This document shows positions 6,286-13,610 of a DNA stretch of 16,403 bases, piece after piece (within the stretch, counting starts at the first letter, position 1; each line of letters opens with the position of its first letter). The notes beneath the pieces were generated by a model. It saw only the letters and a program-made list of their open reading frames with translations. It made no database searches and had not been told where the DNA came from. This DNA is from an uncultured Collinsella sp. (GTDB taxonomy: Bacteria; Actinomycetota; Coriobacteriia; Coriobacteriales; Coriobacteriaceae), in NCBI GenBank assembly GCA_900549065.1, contig URNC01000028.1:1-16403 (forward strand). The letters run 5' to 3'. The position numbers and the translations under genes are program-made.

Positions 6286-7176
6286 ATGCAGCTTTCTCAA
6301 CTCGAATACCTTCAAGCGGTAGCGAACTATGGCGGCGTGCGCAAAGCGGCTCGCGCCGTTCACGTGAGTCCGCAGGCCGTTTCGTCGGCAATAAAAAAGT
6401 TGGAATCTGAGTATCAGATTGTTTTGCTCGACCGATCGGCGGGGGAGGCTGTTTTGTCTCCGGCGGGCAGAGAATTTGCGCATCGTGCACGCGTGATCCT
6501 GGCGCAAGTCGACGATCTCAAAAAGTACGCTCAATCGGGGAACGGCGGCGTTTCGCCCGACGGCCATTTCCGTCTTTACGCCCCCTGTCTTCACGGGCGG
6601 GGGCGTCTTTTTTCCGAAAACTGGTACGACTCGTTTGAAAGCTCGCACCCTCAGATTCACCTTGATGTTTGGCATCAGCCGACGGCTACATGCTTTGAAT
6701 CACTTGTGCTTGGCATTTCGGATGCGGCCATCTCATTTGAGGAACCAAGGGACAGTGTCCTTTCTTCGAAATACTTGGGTGAAAAGGAGCTCAAGGTTCT
6801 TTCGTGCCCAGCGGGTCATCAATCTGTGGGTGCTATGACCGTTCGTGAGTTACTGGGCGGCAGGTTAGCTGTTCCCATTAATTTGTCGCCCTGTCTCAAT
6901 GCAGTCAATCAGTGCCCCGAAGCTCAGCTGGTTAATTTCCGCTTCCGCGACGTCGAATACGGAAACAGGGCGCAGGCTGAGTTTCTTCAATCCGGGGGAT
7001 TGATATTGGGTTTTTCTGGCTCTTCTCTCGCATCAGATGGATCGGAAGTGAGCGAGTGCTCCATTGAAGGCTCGCATGACGTAGCCTTGCCCATCTACTT
7101 TTGCTATCGACAAAATGCCTGGACCGATCGACACCAGACGGTTTTTCTTCACCTTTTGCGTCACCTTGCTTCGTGA
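6286..7176 (+). CDS. LysR-family transcriptional regulator
   Basis: A 296-residue protein. The winged helix-turn-helix is at residues 1-62: MQLSQLEYLQAVANYGGVRK, then AARAVHVSPQAVSSAIKKLE, YQIVLLDRS and LSPAGREFA. A linker helix and a LysR-type substrate-binding domain follow (APCLHGRGRLF ... LILGFSGSSLASDGS). The DNA-binding half is typical; the ligand half is too divergent to name an effector. TGGAG precedes the ATG at 6286. Codons are more mixed than in the flanking housekeeping genes, and the transporter gene downstream shares this, so the two may have been acquired together. It probably regulates that transporter. Confidence 0.88.
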   Translation: MQLSQLEYLQAVANYGGVRKAARAVHVSPQAVSSAIKKLESEYQIVLLDRSAGEAVLSPAGREFAHRARVILAQVDDLKKYAQSGNGGVSPDGHFRLYAPCLHGRGRLFSENWYDSFESSHPQIHLDVWHQPTATCFESLVLGISDAAISFEEPRDSVLSSKYLGEKELKVLSCPAGHQSVGAMTVRELLGGRLAVPINLSPCLNAVNQCPEAQLVNFRFRDVEYGNRAQAEFLQSGGLILGFSGSSLASDGSEVSECSIEGSHDVALPIYFCYRQNAWTDRHQTVFLHLLRHLAS

Positions 7177-7194
7177 GATTAATTGGCTTCGAGA

Positions 7195-7213
7195 CGTCAA
7201 GTGATTATTGACG
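7195..7213. promoter_or_regulatory. CGTCAA-N7-TTGACG dyad between regulator and transporter
   Basis: A perfect inverted repeat, CGTCAA (7195-7200) and TTGACG (7208-7213), with an AT-rich 7-nt centre, lies 19 bp after the regulator stop and about 84 bp before the transporter start. It resembles a LysR operator in size and place, though not the strict T-N11-A form. Confidence 0.35.
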
Positions 7214-7296
7214 CCTTGCAACACATAACTGACAGCTTTGCCCTCATGCTTTTCCAAGATTCCGATTTTAGATTGCTGACTCTTGGAGGGCGGAGT

Positions 7297-8565
7297 ATGA
7301 AAAACCGTACGGTTTTGCTTTATATGACGTTCGTTTTTCTGTCGAACTTCAGCACCATTTTGTATTTTCTGACGGTTTACCTTGAATTTGTCGGATTTTC
7401 GATGGTGGCGATTTCTAGCATGATGATTGCATGCCAAGTGAGCAAGTTCATCCTTGAAGTTCCCACTGGCTATATTGCCGATAGGTTTGGACGAAAGACA
7501 AGTGGTCTCGTTGGCGTCGTGGGGATGCTTGGATACTATGTCGCCCTGCTTCTCGTCCGTTCTCCTCTGCTTTTAATCGGCGCGTTTGCTCTCAAAGGTT
7601 TTGCCGTTGCATGTATGAGCGGATCCATAGAAGCGATTTACATTGACAGCGTCTCTCAGGACCAGCTCGTAAGGCTTAATGTCGTTGAGCGATTTGTTTT
7701 CTATTCCTCTTATGCCCTCTCCGCTTGTGTGGGCGGTTTCATTTCGTCCGCTGGCGCGTATCTCATTGGTCTTTTGGCAGATATCATCGCAATGGTGTTG
7801 ACGTTGGTTGTCGTTGTCTGCATTCCTGAGATGCGAAGAGGGGACACTACAGCGACACCTAAGCGTGGAATTAGCCCGAAGATGATCGGTGCCGCTATTG
7901 CGCGTAACGGCATTCTTCGTTCAGCGTTCATCATGGACTGCTCTCAGGCATTTGCTTTTGTCGCCCTGGAAGACTTTTTCTCACTGTTGCTTGCGGGTCG
8001 CGGAATGAATGCCGTCGCTTCGGGTGTGATCATTGCGGTCCAGCTTCTTGCCTCGGCCTCCATGGGGCTTATTGTGCCCAGTGTGATTGCTCATGTCGAC
8101 AAGGGCCGTTTTGCGCGTATTTGCGGCATCGTGCGCCTTTCCCTGGCTGCTCTGTTTTTGATTCCCTTTACTCCGGTCTATTTGCTGCCCGTGTTCTATG
8201 TACTGCAGACGGTCGCGTACTCGTTATTTGCTCCAATTAAATACTCAATTTTTCAAAATGCTGTCGATTCTTCGATGCGCTGTTCACTGATTTCGGTCCA
8301 AAGCCAGATGGTGGCGGTGGGTGCCATCCTTTTCTATCTGTTCAATGCTGCGTTGAGCAGCATCGCGGGCATTCGAGTCGTATTGCTTGTTGCGCTCGGG
8401 ATTTCTCCCTGGTGTATATCCCCGCGCTATTTCGTCTTACAAGTCAAAGGCCATGAGTATTTAGGCACCGATAACTTATATATCAACGCAATAAACCCGA
8501 GCGCGAGGGCGTTTGGGTTTATTATTGAAGCGTATGTAACCTGGCGGCGCCACACCGCCTGTTAG
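7297..8565 (+). CDS. MFS transporter with apparent 3' frameshift
   Basis: A twelve-helix major facilitator protein of unknown substrate. The cytoplasmic loop motif A appears as GYIADRFGRKTSG after helix 2. GGAGGG (7285-7290) fixes the ATG at 7297 (MKNRTVLLYMTFVFLS); an in-frame TTG at 7183 adds an implausible 38 residues. The frame as sequenced runs to 8565 but changes character after VALG: the last ~60 residues are not transporter-like and read through a clear terminator at 8490-8523. Adding one T to the T3 run at 8402-8404 gives VALGIFSLVYIPALFRL and a stop at 8454-8456, a natural helix 12 and short basic tail ending before the terminator. I infer a one-base deletion, real or a sequencing error. 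Whether the protein still works is unclear. Confidence 0.85.
   Translation: MKNRTVLLYMTFVFLSNFSTILYFLTVYLEFVGFSMVAISSMMIACQVSKFILEVPTGYIADRFGRKTSGLVGVVGMLGYYVALLLVRSPLLLIGAFALKGFAVACMSGSIEAIYIDSVSQDQLVRLNVVERFVFYSSYALSACVGGFISSAGAYLIGLLADIIAMVLTLVVVVCIPEMRRGDTTATPKRGISPKMIGAAIARNGILRSAFIMDCSQAFAFVALEDFFSLLLAGRGMNAVASGVIIAVQLLASASMGLIVPSVIAHVDKGRFARICGIVRLSLAALFLIPFTPVYLLPVFYVLQTVAYSLFAPIKYSIFQNAVDSSMRCSLISVQSQMVAVGAILFYLFNAALSSIAGIRVVLLVALGISPWCISPRYFVLQVKGHEYLGTDNLYINAINPSARAFGFIIEAYVTWRRHTAC
8490..8523 (+). terminator. terminator after the MFS gene
   Basis: AATAAACCC (8490-8498) pairs with GGGTTTATT (8515-8523), and AGCGC (8500-8504) with GCGTT (8509-8513, one G-U) inside, loop GAGG. The stem is about 15 bp including wobbles and its 3' side is T-rich. 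It sits inside the transporter frame as sequenced, which supports the frameshift reading. Confidence 0.65.
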
Positions 8566-8576
8566 TAGGGAGACAC

Positions 8577-9755
8577 ATGAACGTTCTGGTCGTCAACGCG
8601 GGATCTTCGACCCTTAAGTATCAGGTCATCGACACCAAGTCCCATAAGGTGTCCGCAAAGGGCTCCTGCGAGCGCGTCTGCTTTACCGGTGGTACCTTCA
8701 CCCATGCTGCCAATGGCTCCAAGAAGGTGACCGAGAACATCGAGTTCCCCGACCACAAGGTCGCCATCGAGGTCGTCCTGAAGGACCTTGAGGCCAACGG
8801 CGTCAAGATCGAGGGCATCGGCCACCGTATCGTTCAGGGCGGTTGGTACTTTGGTGATTCCTCCCTCGTCGACGAGGACGTCCTCGCCAAGATTCGCGAG
8901 GTCGCCCCGCTGGCGCCGCTGCACAACAACCCCGAGGCCAACGTTATCGAGTACTGCCTGGAGCAGTATCCCGATCTGCCCAACGTCACGGTCTACGACA
9001 CCGCTTTCCACTTCAACATGCCCGAGGTCGCCAAGACCTACGCCCTTCCCAAGGATGTTTGCGACAAGCTGCACATCCGTAAGTACGGCGCCCACGGCAC
9101 CAGCTATCGCTACATCTCCAAGAAGGTCGCCGAGATGACCAACGGCGAGGCCCGCAAGGTCGTCGTGTGCCATATCGGCTCCGGCGCTTCCCTGTGCGCC
9201 ATCGAGGACGGCAAGTGCATGGACACCACCATGGGCTTGACGCCGCTCGACGGCGTCATGATGGGCACCCGCTGCGGCTCCATCGACCCGGCTACCGTGT
9301 GCTACCTGCAGCGCGAGGGTGGCTACACCTTCGACGAGGTCGACGAGATGATGAACAAGAAGTCTGGCCTTTTGGCTGTGACCGGTGGCAAGACCAACGA
9401 CTGCCGCAACGTTGAGGAGCTCGCCGCTGCTGGTGACCCCGAGGCTCAGCTCGCCTTCGATATGTTCGTCTACAAGATTGCCGCTAAGGCCGCCGAGATG
9501 GCCACCTCCATGTGCGGCATGGACACCCTGGTCTTTACCGCCGGCATCGGCGAGCACGCTCCGGCCGTTCGCGCTGGCGTGGCCGATCGTCTGGCCTTTA
9601 TGGGCGTCAAGATGGATCACGCCCGTAATGCCCTGCGTGGCGACGGCGCTTGGTGCCTGTCCGCCAAGGATTCCAAGGTCAAGATTTTCGTCATCCCTAC
9701 GGACGAGGAGTTCATGATCGCTTCCGACGTCGAGCGCATCGTCAACGGCAAGTAA
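8577..9755 (+). CDS. ackA: acetate kinase, divergent paralogue (AckA1)
   Basis: A 392-residue acetate kinase-family protein; the family interconverts acetyl phosphate + ADP and acetate + ATP. It has NAGSSTLKYQ at the N-terminus, GHRIVQGGW with the substrate Arg84, KYGAHGTS with His173, MGTRCGSIDP with Arg232 and TAGIGE near 321-326. Several nucleotide- or phosphate-contacting positions differ from the second copy and the usual family pattern: Thr12 for Ser, Tyr177 for the second His of HGTSH, Ser202 in CHIGSG for Asn in CHLGNG, and His327 for Asn in GIGEN. Catalytic Asn7, His173 and both Arg are kept. GGGAG precedes the ATG. Very uniform C-ending codons suggest high expression. It may have altered kinetics, nucleotide preference or regulation. 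Confidence 0.9.
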   Translation: MNVLVVNAGSSTLKYQVIDTKSHKVSAKGSCERVCFTGGTFTHAANGSKKVTENIEFPDHKVAIEVVLKDLEANGVKIEGIGHRIVQGGWYFGDSSLVDEDVLAKIREVAPLAPLHNNPEANVIEYCLEQYPDLPNVTVYDTAFHFNMPEVAKTYALPKDVCDKLHIRKYGAHGTSYRYISKKVAEMTNGEARKVVVCHIGSGASLCAIEDGKCMDTTMGLTPLDGVMMGTRCGSIDPATVCYLQREGGYTFDEVDEMMNKKSGLLAVTGGKTNDCRNVEELAAAGDPEAQLAFDMFVYKIAAKAAEMATSMCGMDTLVFTAGIGEHAPAVRAGVADRLAFMGVKMDHARNALRGDGAWCLSAKDSKVKIFVIPTDEEFMIASDVERIVNGK

Positions 9756-9759
9756 TTGC

Positions 9760-9805
9760 AAGAGGGGAGGGGCTGGACGACCGAGCGCCGTTCGGCCCCT
9801 CTTTT
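9760..9805 (+). terminator. terminator after the first acetate kinase
   Basis: AAGAGGGG (9760-9767) pairs with CCCCTCTT (9796-9803), or alternatively AGGGGC (9768-9773) with GCCCCT (9795-9800). CTTTTG follows the stem. It lies a few nt after the stop codon and argues for separate transcription of the two acetate kinases. Confidence 0.6.
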
Positions 9806-9818
9806 GCGCTCGTTGGGC

Positions 9819-9866
9819 GATATGCTGATATCTATTTATCAAGATATGATAACTTCTTATTAAAAT
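9819..9866 (+). promoter_or_regulatory. AT-rich promoter region of the second acetate kinase with GATAT repeats
   Basis: An AT-rich island in GC-rich DNA. It holds GATAT at 9819, 9827 and 9843 and GATA at 9848, and two interlocking dyads: ATATCT (9828-9833)/AGATAT (9842-9847) and TATCA (9837-9841)/TGATA (9847-9851). TTATCA (9836-9841) with TATTAA (9858-9863) at 16 nt is one possible core promoter. The exact hexamers are uncertain. Confidence 0.4.
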
Positions 9867-9918
9867 GCGGCCGCCTTAAGGGGCCTGCGTCGACCGTATT
9901 GCACTGCGAAGGAGTCTC

Positions 9919-11097
9919 ATGAACGTACTTGTTGTCAACGCCGGCAGCTCAAGCCTTAAATATCAGCTTCTGGATACCGATACCCGCGACGTTTTCGCCA
10001 AGGGCAACTGTGAGCGTATCGGCTCGGACATGGGTATCTTTGGTCATTCCGAGAACGGTGGCGCCAAGCAGACCGAGGAGGTTCCCTTCCCCGATCATCG
10101 CTCTGCTATCGCTCGCGTGCTCGAGGAGCTCGAGAAGACCGACTTTACGATCGATGGCATTGGGCATCGTATCGTTCAGGGCGGCTGGCACTTCGATGAT
10201 TCCGCAGTCGTTGACGACGAGGTCATGACCAAGATTCTTGAGGTGGCACCGCTTGCTCCGCTGCACAACTACGGCGAGGCCGCGGCAATCGAGTATTGCC
10301 GCGAGAAGTATCCGGAGCTGCCCAACGTGGCCGTCTTCGATACCTCGTTCCACATGACCATGCCCGAGGTCGCCTACACCTACGCGCTGCCCAAGGACGT
10401 GTGCGATAAGTACCACGTGCGCAAGTACGGCGCCCACGGTACGAGCCACCGCTACGAGTGGATGATGGCTAAGGAGATCCTGGGCTCGTGCTGCCACCGT
10501 CTGCTTTCGTGCCATCTGGGCAACGGCGCTTCGCTCGCCGCCATCGAGGACGGCGTGTGCCGCGATACCACGATGGGGCTCACGCCGCTTGACGGCCTGA
10601 TGATGGGAACCCGCTGCGGCTCTATCGACCCGGCTACGGTGTGCTACCTGCAGCGCGAGGGCGGCTACAGCTACCAGGAAGTCGACGACATGATGAACAA
10701 GCAGTCCGGTCTGCTTGCCATCTCGGGTATCTCCAACGACGCCCGTGACATCCGCACGCGCGCTTCCGAGGGCGACGAGCGCTGCCTGCTCGCCTTCGAT
10801 ATGTTCGCCTATAAGGCCATGCAGCAGGCCGGCTCCATGATCGCTTCCATGGCGGGCGTGGACACCATCACCTTTACCGCCGGCATCGGCGAGAACGACT
10901 GGTCGATCCGCAAGGCCTTCTGCGACTGCTTTGAGTGGCTGGGCGTGCGCATCGACAACAACAAGAACCGCGAGGCCGTGGGCAACGGCCCACAGGTCAT
11001 CAGCGCCGCCGGCTCTTCCGTCACGGTTATGGTCATCCCCACCGACGAGGAATACATGATCGCCCACGACGTCGAGCGCCTGACCAAGAACAACTAA
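9919..11097 (+). CDS. ackA: acetate kinase, canonical copy (AckA2)
   Basis: A 392-residue acetate kinase, equal in length to its upstream neighbour and aligning with it almost without gaps. All signature positions are canonical: NAGSSSLKYQ with Asn7, Ser10 and Ser12, GHRIVQGG (Arg84), KYGAHGTSHRY (His173, His177), SCHLGNGASL (Asn202), MGTRCGSIDP (Arg232), GISNDARDI and TAGIGEN (Asn326). It makes ATP from acetyl phosphate as the last step of acetate fermentation. GAAGGAG at about 9908-9914 is a strong ribosome binding site. It has its own AT-rich upstream region and a bidirectional terminator, and converges on pta, which makes its substrate. Both copies have Gln and Trp where HRIVHGGE is common. 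Confidence 0.95.
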   Translation: MNVLVVNAGSSSLKYQLLDTDTRDVFAKGNCERIGSDMGIFGHSENGGAKQTEEVPFPDHRSAIARVLEELEKTDFTIDGIGHRIVQGGWHFDDSAVVDDEVMTKILEVAPLAPLHNYGEAAAIEYCREKYPELPNVAVFDTSFHMTMPEVAYTYALPKDVCDKYHVRKYGAHGTSHRYEWMMAKEILGSCCHRLLSCHLGNGASLAAIEDGVCRDTTMGLTPLDGLMMGTRCGSIDPATVCYLQREGGYSYQEVDDMMNKQSGLLAISGISNDARDIRTRASEGDERCLLAFDMFAYKAMQQAGSMIASMAGVDTITFTAGIGENDWSIRKAFCDCFEWLGVRIDNNKNREAVGNGPQVISAAGSSVTVMVIPTDEEYMIAHDVERLTKNN

Positions 11098-11119
11098 CGC
11101 GCGCATTTGCAAGTAAACG

Positions 11120-11155
11120 AAAGGCCTCCAGAGCAACAGCTCCGGAGGCCTTTTT
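11120..11155. terminator. bidirectional terminator between ackA2 and pta
   Basis: AAAGGCCTCC (11120-11129) pairs with GGAGGCCTTT (11144-11153), and GAGC/GCTC extends the stem inward around AACA. The plus strand ends in TTTTT (11151-11155). On the minus strand the stem ends in TTT followed by CG. It serves the convergent 3' ends of ackA2 and pta. Confidence 0.9.
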
Positions 11156-11195
11156 GCTAGCAGGTGGAAATTCCTGTCCCGAGGGGATATGTGCG

Positions 11196-12176
11196 CTACT
11201 CAGCCATCTGAGCCTGGACGGCGGTGATGGCCACGACACCCACGATGTCGTCAGCAGAGCAGCCGCGCGACAGATCGTTGACCGGCTTGGCGATGCCCTG
11301 CAGGATGGGGCCGTAGGCGTCGGCGCCGGCGAAGCGCTGGACCAGCTTGTAGCCGATGTTGCCGGCCTCGAGGTCGGGGAACACGAGCACGTTGGCCTTG
11401 CCGGCAACGGAGGAGCCGGGAGCCTTGAGCTGGGCGACGGTGGGGACGATAGCGGCGTCGAGCTGCAGGTCGCCGTCGATGGCGAGCTCGGGAGCCTTCT
11501 CCTTGCAGAACTTCACGGCCTCTTGGACCTTCTTGGCGACCTCGCCGCCGGCGGAGCCCATGGTGGAGTAGGAGAGCATGGCCACGTGCGGCTCAACGTT
11601 GCCCATGAAGGTGGACCAGGAGTGAGCGGAGGCGATGGCGATTTCGGAGAGCTCGTCGGAGGACGGGTTGATGTTGAGGCCGCAGTCGGCGAAGATCAGC
11701 GTGCCGTCGGTGCCGAACTGCGGGGTGTCGGTGCACATCACGAAGAAGGCCGAGACCAGCTTGGTGCCCGGGGCGGTCTTGAGGATCTGAAGCGCAGGGC
11801 GCAGGGTGTCGGCGGTGGAGTGGCAGGCACCGGAGACCAGGCCGTCGGCATCGCCCCTCTTGACCATCATGGTGCCAAAGTAGGTGGCGTCCATCACCTG
11901 GGCGCGAGCCTGCTCGATGGTAACGCCCTTCTTGGCGCGGAGCTCAGCAAACTTCTGCGCGTACTCCTCGTGCTTCTCGGCATTGCGCGGGTCGATGACG
12001 GTAGCGCCGGGAACGTTGATCTCGTCGGGGTTGCCCAGGATGACGATTTTTGCCAGGCCCTCCTCGATGATTTTGGTGGCCGCGACGATAGTGCGCGGAT
12101 CCTCGCCCTCGGGCAGGACGATCGTCTTAAGGTCGGCCTTGGCGGCAGACTTCATACGGTTTAGGAAATCGCTCAT
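11196..12176 (-). CDS. pta: phosphate acetyltransferase
   Basis: A 326-residue short-form Pta, without the N-terminal regulatory domains of long forms. It converts acetyl-CoA + phosphate to acetyl phosphate + CoA, feeding the acetate kinases. Visible blocks: KTIVLPEGEDPRTIVAATKI, DATYFGTMMVKRGDADGLVS, GACHSTADTLRPALQI, FADCGLNINPSSDELSEIA, MLSYSTMGSAG, LQLDAAIVPTVA, VLVFPDLEAGNIGYKLVQR and GPILQGIAKPVNDLSRGCS. AAGGAGT (12180-12186) fixes the start. It faces the acetate kinases instead of lying upstream in one operon, the commoner order. The leader holds a terminator-like hairpin. Confidence 0.95.
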   Translation of the reverse strand: MSDFLNRMKSAAKADLKTIVLPEGEDPRTIVAATKIIEEGLAKIVILGNPDEINVPGATVIDPRNAEKHEEYAQKFAELRAKKGVTIEQARAQVMDATYFGTMMVKRGDADGLVSGACHSTADTLRPALQILKTAPGTKLVSAFFVMCTDTPQFGTDGTLIFADCGLNINPSSDELSEIAIASAHSWSTFMGNVEPHVAMLSYSTMGSAGGEVAKKVQEAVKFCKEKAPELAIDGDLQLDAAIVPTVAQLKAPGSSVAGKANVLVFPDLEAGNIGYKLVQRFAGADAYGPILQGIAKPVNDLSRGCSADDIVGVVAITAVQAQMAE

Positions 12177-12228
12177 GTTACTCCTTACAAGCGTTTCGCT
12201 AAGCTCCAGGCACCCGGCTGTTCACGAA

Positions 12229-12251
12229 TAAACCCGCTGCTAGCGGGTTTA
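12229..12251 (-). promoter_or_regulatory. terminator-like hairpin in the pta leader
   Basis: TAAACCCGCT (12229-12238) pairs perfectly with AGCGGGTTTA (12242-12251) around a 3-nt loop. On the minus strand the stem runs into TTTATT, as in a terminator, about 45 nt upstream of the pta ribosome binding site. The flanking genes are divergent, so neither strand has a gene ending here; an attenuator or the end of a short RNA is more likely than ordinary termination. Confidence 0.5.
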
Positions 12252-12303
12252 CCTTTCAATTATGTACGCCGCGGTGCTTGAGCTTTCCTTGTGTGGCAAG
12301 CTC

Positions 12304-12309
12304 ATTATA
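12304..12309 (-). promoter_or_regulatory. -10 box, probable pta promoter
   Basis: TATAAT on the minus strand is a perfect -10 match. It would start a leader of about 120 nt that includes the hairpin at 12229-12251. No good -35 is visible; the -35 region overlaps the -10 box of the opposing glf promoter. Confidence 0.45.
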
Positions 12310-12323
12310 GGACGCATTAGCGC

Positions 12324-12329
12324 TATAAT
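12324..12329 (+). promoter_or_regulatory. -10 box, probable glf promoter
   Basis: TATAAT is a perfect -10 match about 78 nt before the glf start. The -35 position (12301-12306, CTCATT) is poor, so an activator may be needed. It forms a symmetric pair with the minus-strand TATAAT at 12304-12309, 14 nt apart. A TGAGCTT (12279-12285)/AAGCTCA (12298-12304) dyad overlaps the -35 region. Confidence 0.5.
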
Positions 12330-12345
12330 CGCTCTGATAAATATG

Positions 12346-12393
12346 TCTCGAAGAATGTTCGAGAAAAGCCCAGCTAACGAGCCCGTGGCTTTT
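12346..12393 (+). promoter_or_regulatory. two stem-loops in the glf leader
   Basis: TCTCGAA (12346-12352)/TTCGAGA (12358-12364) forms a 7-bp stem with loop GAATG. AAAAGCC (12364-12370)/GGCTTTT (12387-12393) forms a second stem that ends in a T run and abuts the glf ribosome binding site (AAGGAG, 12397-12402). They share A12364, so the two stems compete at that base. The second looks like a terminator or ribosome-binding-site control hairpin. Confidence 0.4.
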
Positions 12394-12407
12394 GACAAGG
12401 AGTATCG

Positions 12408-13610
12408 ATGCAGATTACCTCAGGCCTGCCTGAAGGCTTTAACGCCGGCGCGTACGACATGATTGTCGTCGGTGCTGGATATGCCGGTGCCGTTTGCGCC
12501 CGCCGTCTTGCCGAGACCATCGGCTATCGTGTTGCCGTTTTGGAGTGCCGTAGCCACATTGCGGGCAATGCCTATGACTGCACTGACGAGGCCGGAATCC
12601 TGATCCACGAGTACGGTCCGCATATCTATCACACTTTTAACGAGCGCGTGCACAATTTCCTGTCGCGCTTTACCAAGTGGACGGATTATCAGCACAAGGT
12701 GCTCGCCAACATCAACGGTACCCTTATGCCCGTGCCCTTCAACCATGCGAGTCTCAAGCTCGCCTTTGGTGACGAGCGCGGCGAGGAGCTGTATCAGAAG
12801 CTCGTGGAGACCTTTGGCAAGGATGTCAAGGTGCCCATTATGGAGCTGCGTAAGAAGAACGACCCGGATCTTGCCGAGGTCGCCGATTACGTCTACGAGA
12901 ACGTCTTTTTGCATTACACCATGAAGCAGTGGGGCCAGACGCCCGATCAGATCGATCCCTCGATCACCGGCCGCGTTCCCGTCTTTGTGGGCGATGATGA
13001 CCGCTACTTCCCGCAAGCTCCCTTCCAGGGCATGCCGCAGGAGGGCTACACGGCGCTCTTTGAGCACATGCTCGACCACGACCTGATCGACGTGTTCTGC
13101 GACGTGGACGCCCGTGACCTCTTTGAAATCGACGAGACTACCGTCAAGATCGACGGCAAGGTCTATGGTGGCGAGATCGTCTACACCGGTCCGCTCGATG
13201 AGCTGTTCAACCTCGATCTGGGCGCGCTACCGTACCGCACGCTCGACATGAAGTTCGAGACGCTCGATATGGACCAGTTCCAGCCCGTGGGCACCGTCAA
13301 CTACACCACGAGCGAGGACTACACGCGCATTACCGAGTTCAAGAACATGACCGGTCAGATCCTGCCCGGCAAGACCACCATCATGAAGGAGTATTCCAAG
13401 GCCTATACGCCCGGCTCGGGCGAGACGCCGTACTACGCCATTCTTGAGCCCGAGAACCGTGAGCTCTATGAGCGCTATCTTGAGCGCGTCCAGAACCTGA
13501 CGAACTTCCACCCGGTGGGTCGTCTGGCCGAGTATCGTTACTACGATATGGACGCTGTGACCAATTCCGCCCTCGATCTTTCGGATGAGATTATCGCCTG
13601 CCATGCATAA
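12408..13610 (+). CDS. glf: UDP-galactopyranose mutase
   Basis: A 400-residue flavoenzyme that isomerises UDP-galactopyranose to UDP-galactofuranose, the donor for galactofuranose in surface glycans. The FAD-binding Rossmann motif IVVGAGYAGAVCARRLAE is at 19-36, followed by EYGPHIYHTFN (68-78), MKQWGQTPDQIDPSITGR (172-189), DDDRYFPQAPFQGMPQEGYT (196-215), TRITEFKN (306-313, substrate Arg307), PYYAI (341-345) and GRLAEYRYYDMD (371-382). At the mobile-loop position where UGMs usually have Arg (RVPVR), this one has Phe193 (GRVPVFVG). AAGGAG (12397-12402) sets the start. The N-terminus has about 15 residues before the Rossmann fold. It overlaps the downstream glycosyltransferase gene. Confidence 0.94.
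   Translation: MQITSGLPEGFNAGAYDMIVVGAGYAGAVCARRLAETIGYRVAVLECRSHIAGNAYDCTDEAGILIHEYGPHIYHTFNERVHNFLSRFTKWTDYQHKVLANINGTLMPVPFNHASLKLAFGDERGEELYQKLVETFGKDVKVPIMELRKKNDPDLAEVADYVYENVFLHYTMKQWGQTPDQIDPSITGRVPVFVGDDDRYFPQAPFQGMPQEGYTALFEHMLDHDLIDVFCDVDARDLFEIDETTVKIDGKVYGGEIVYTGPLDELFNLDLGALPYRTLDMKFETLDMDQFQPVGTVNYTTSEDYTRITEFKNMTGQILPGKTTIMKEYSKAYTPGSGETPYYAILEPENRELYERYLERVQNLTNFHPVGRLAEYRYYDMDAVTNSALDLSDEIIACHA

Noticed and set aside
7183..7296. 38-residue N-terminal extension of the MFS protein from a TTG
   Set aside because: No ribosome binding site before the TTG, non-membrane sequence, and an excellent GGAGGG before the ATG at 7297.
8562..11136. Long open frames antisense to both acetate kinases (about 426 and 395 codons)
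   Set aside because: They are exact antisense shadows of genes with extreme codon bias, have low-complexity Val/Gly/His/Leu-rich products and no ribosome binding site.
10935..12164. 409-codon plus-strand frame over pta
   Set aside because: It covers the end of ackA2 and the antisense of pta; its product is Gly/Leu/Asp-rich with no recognisable domain.
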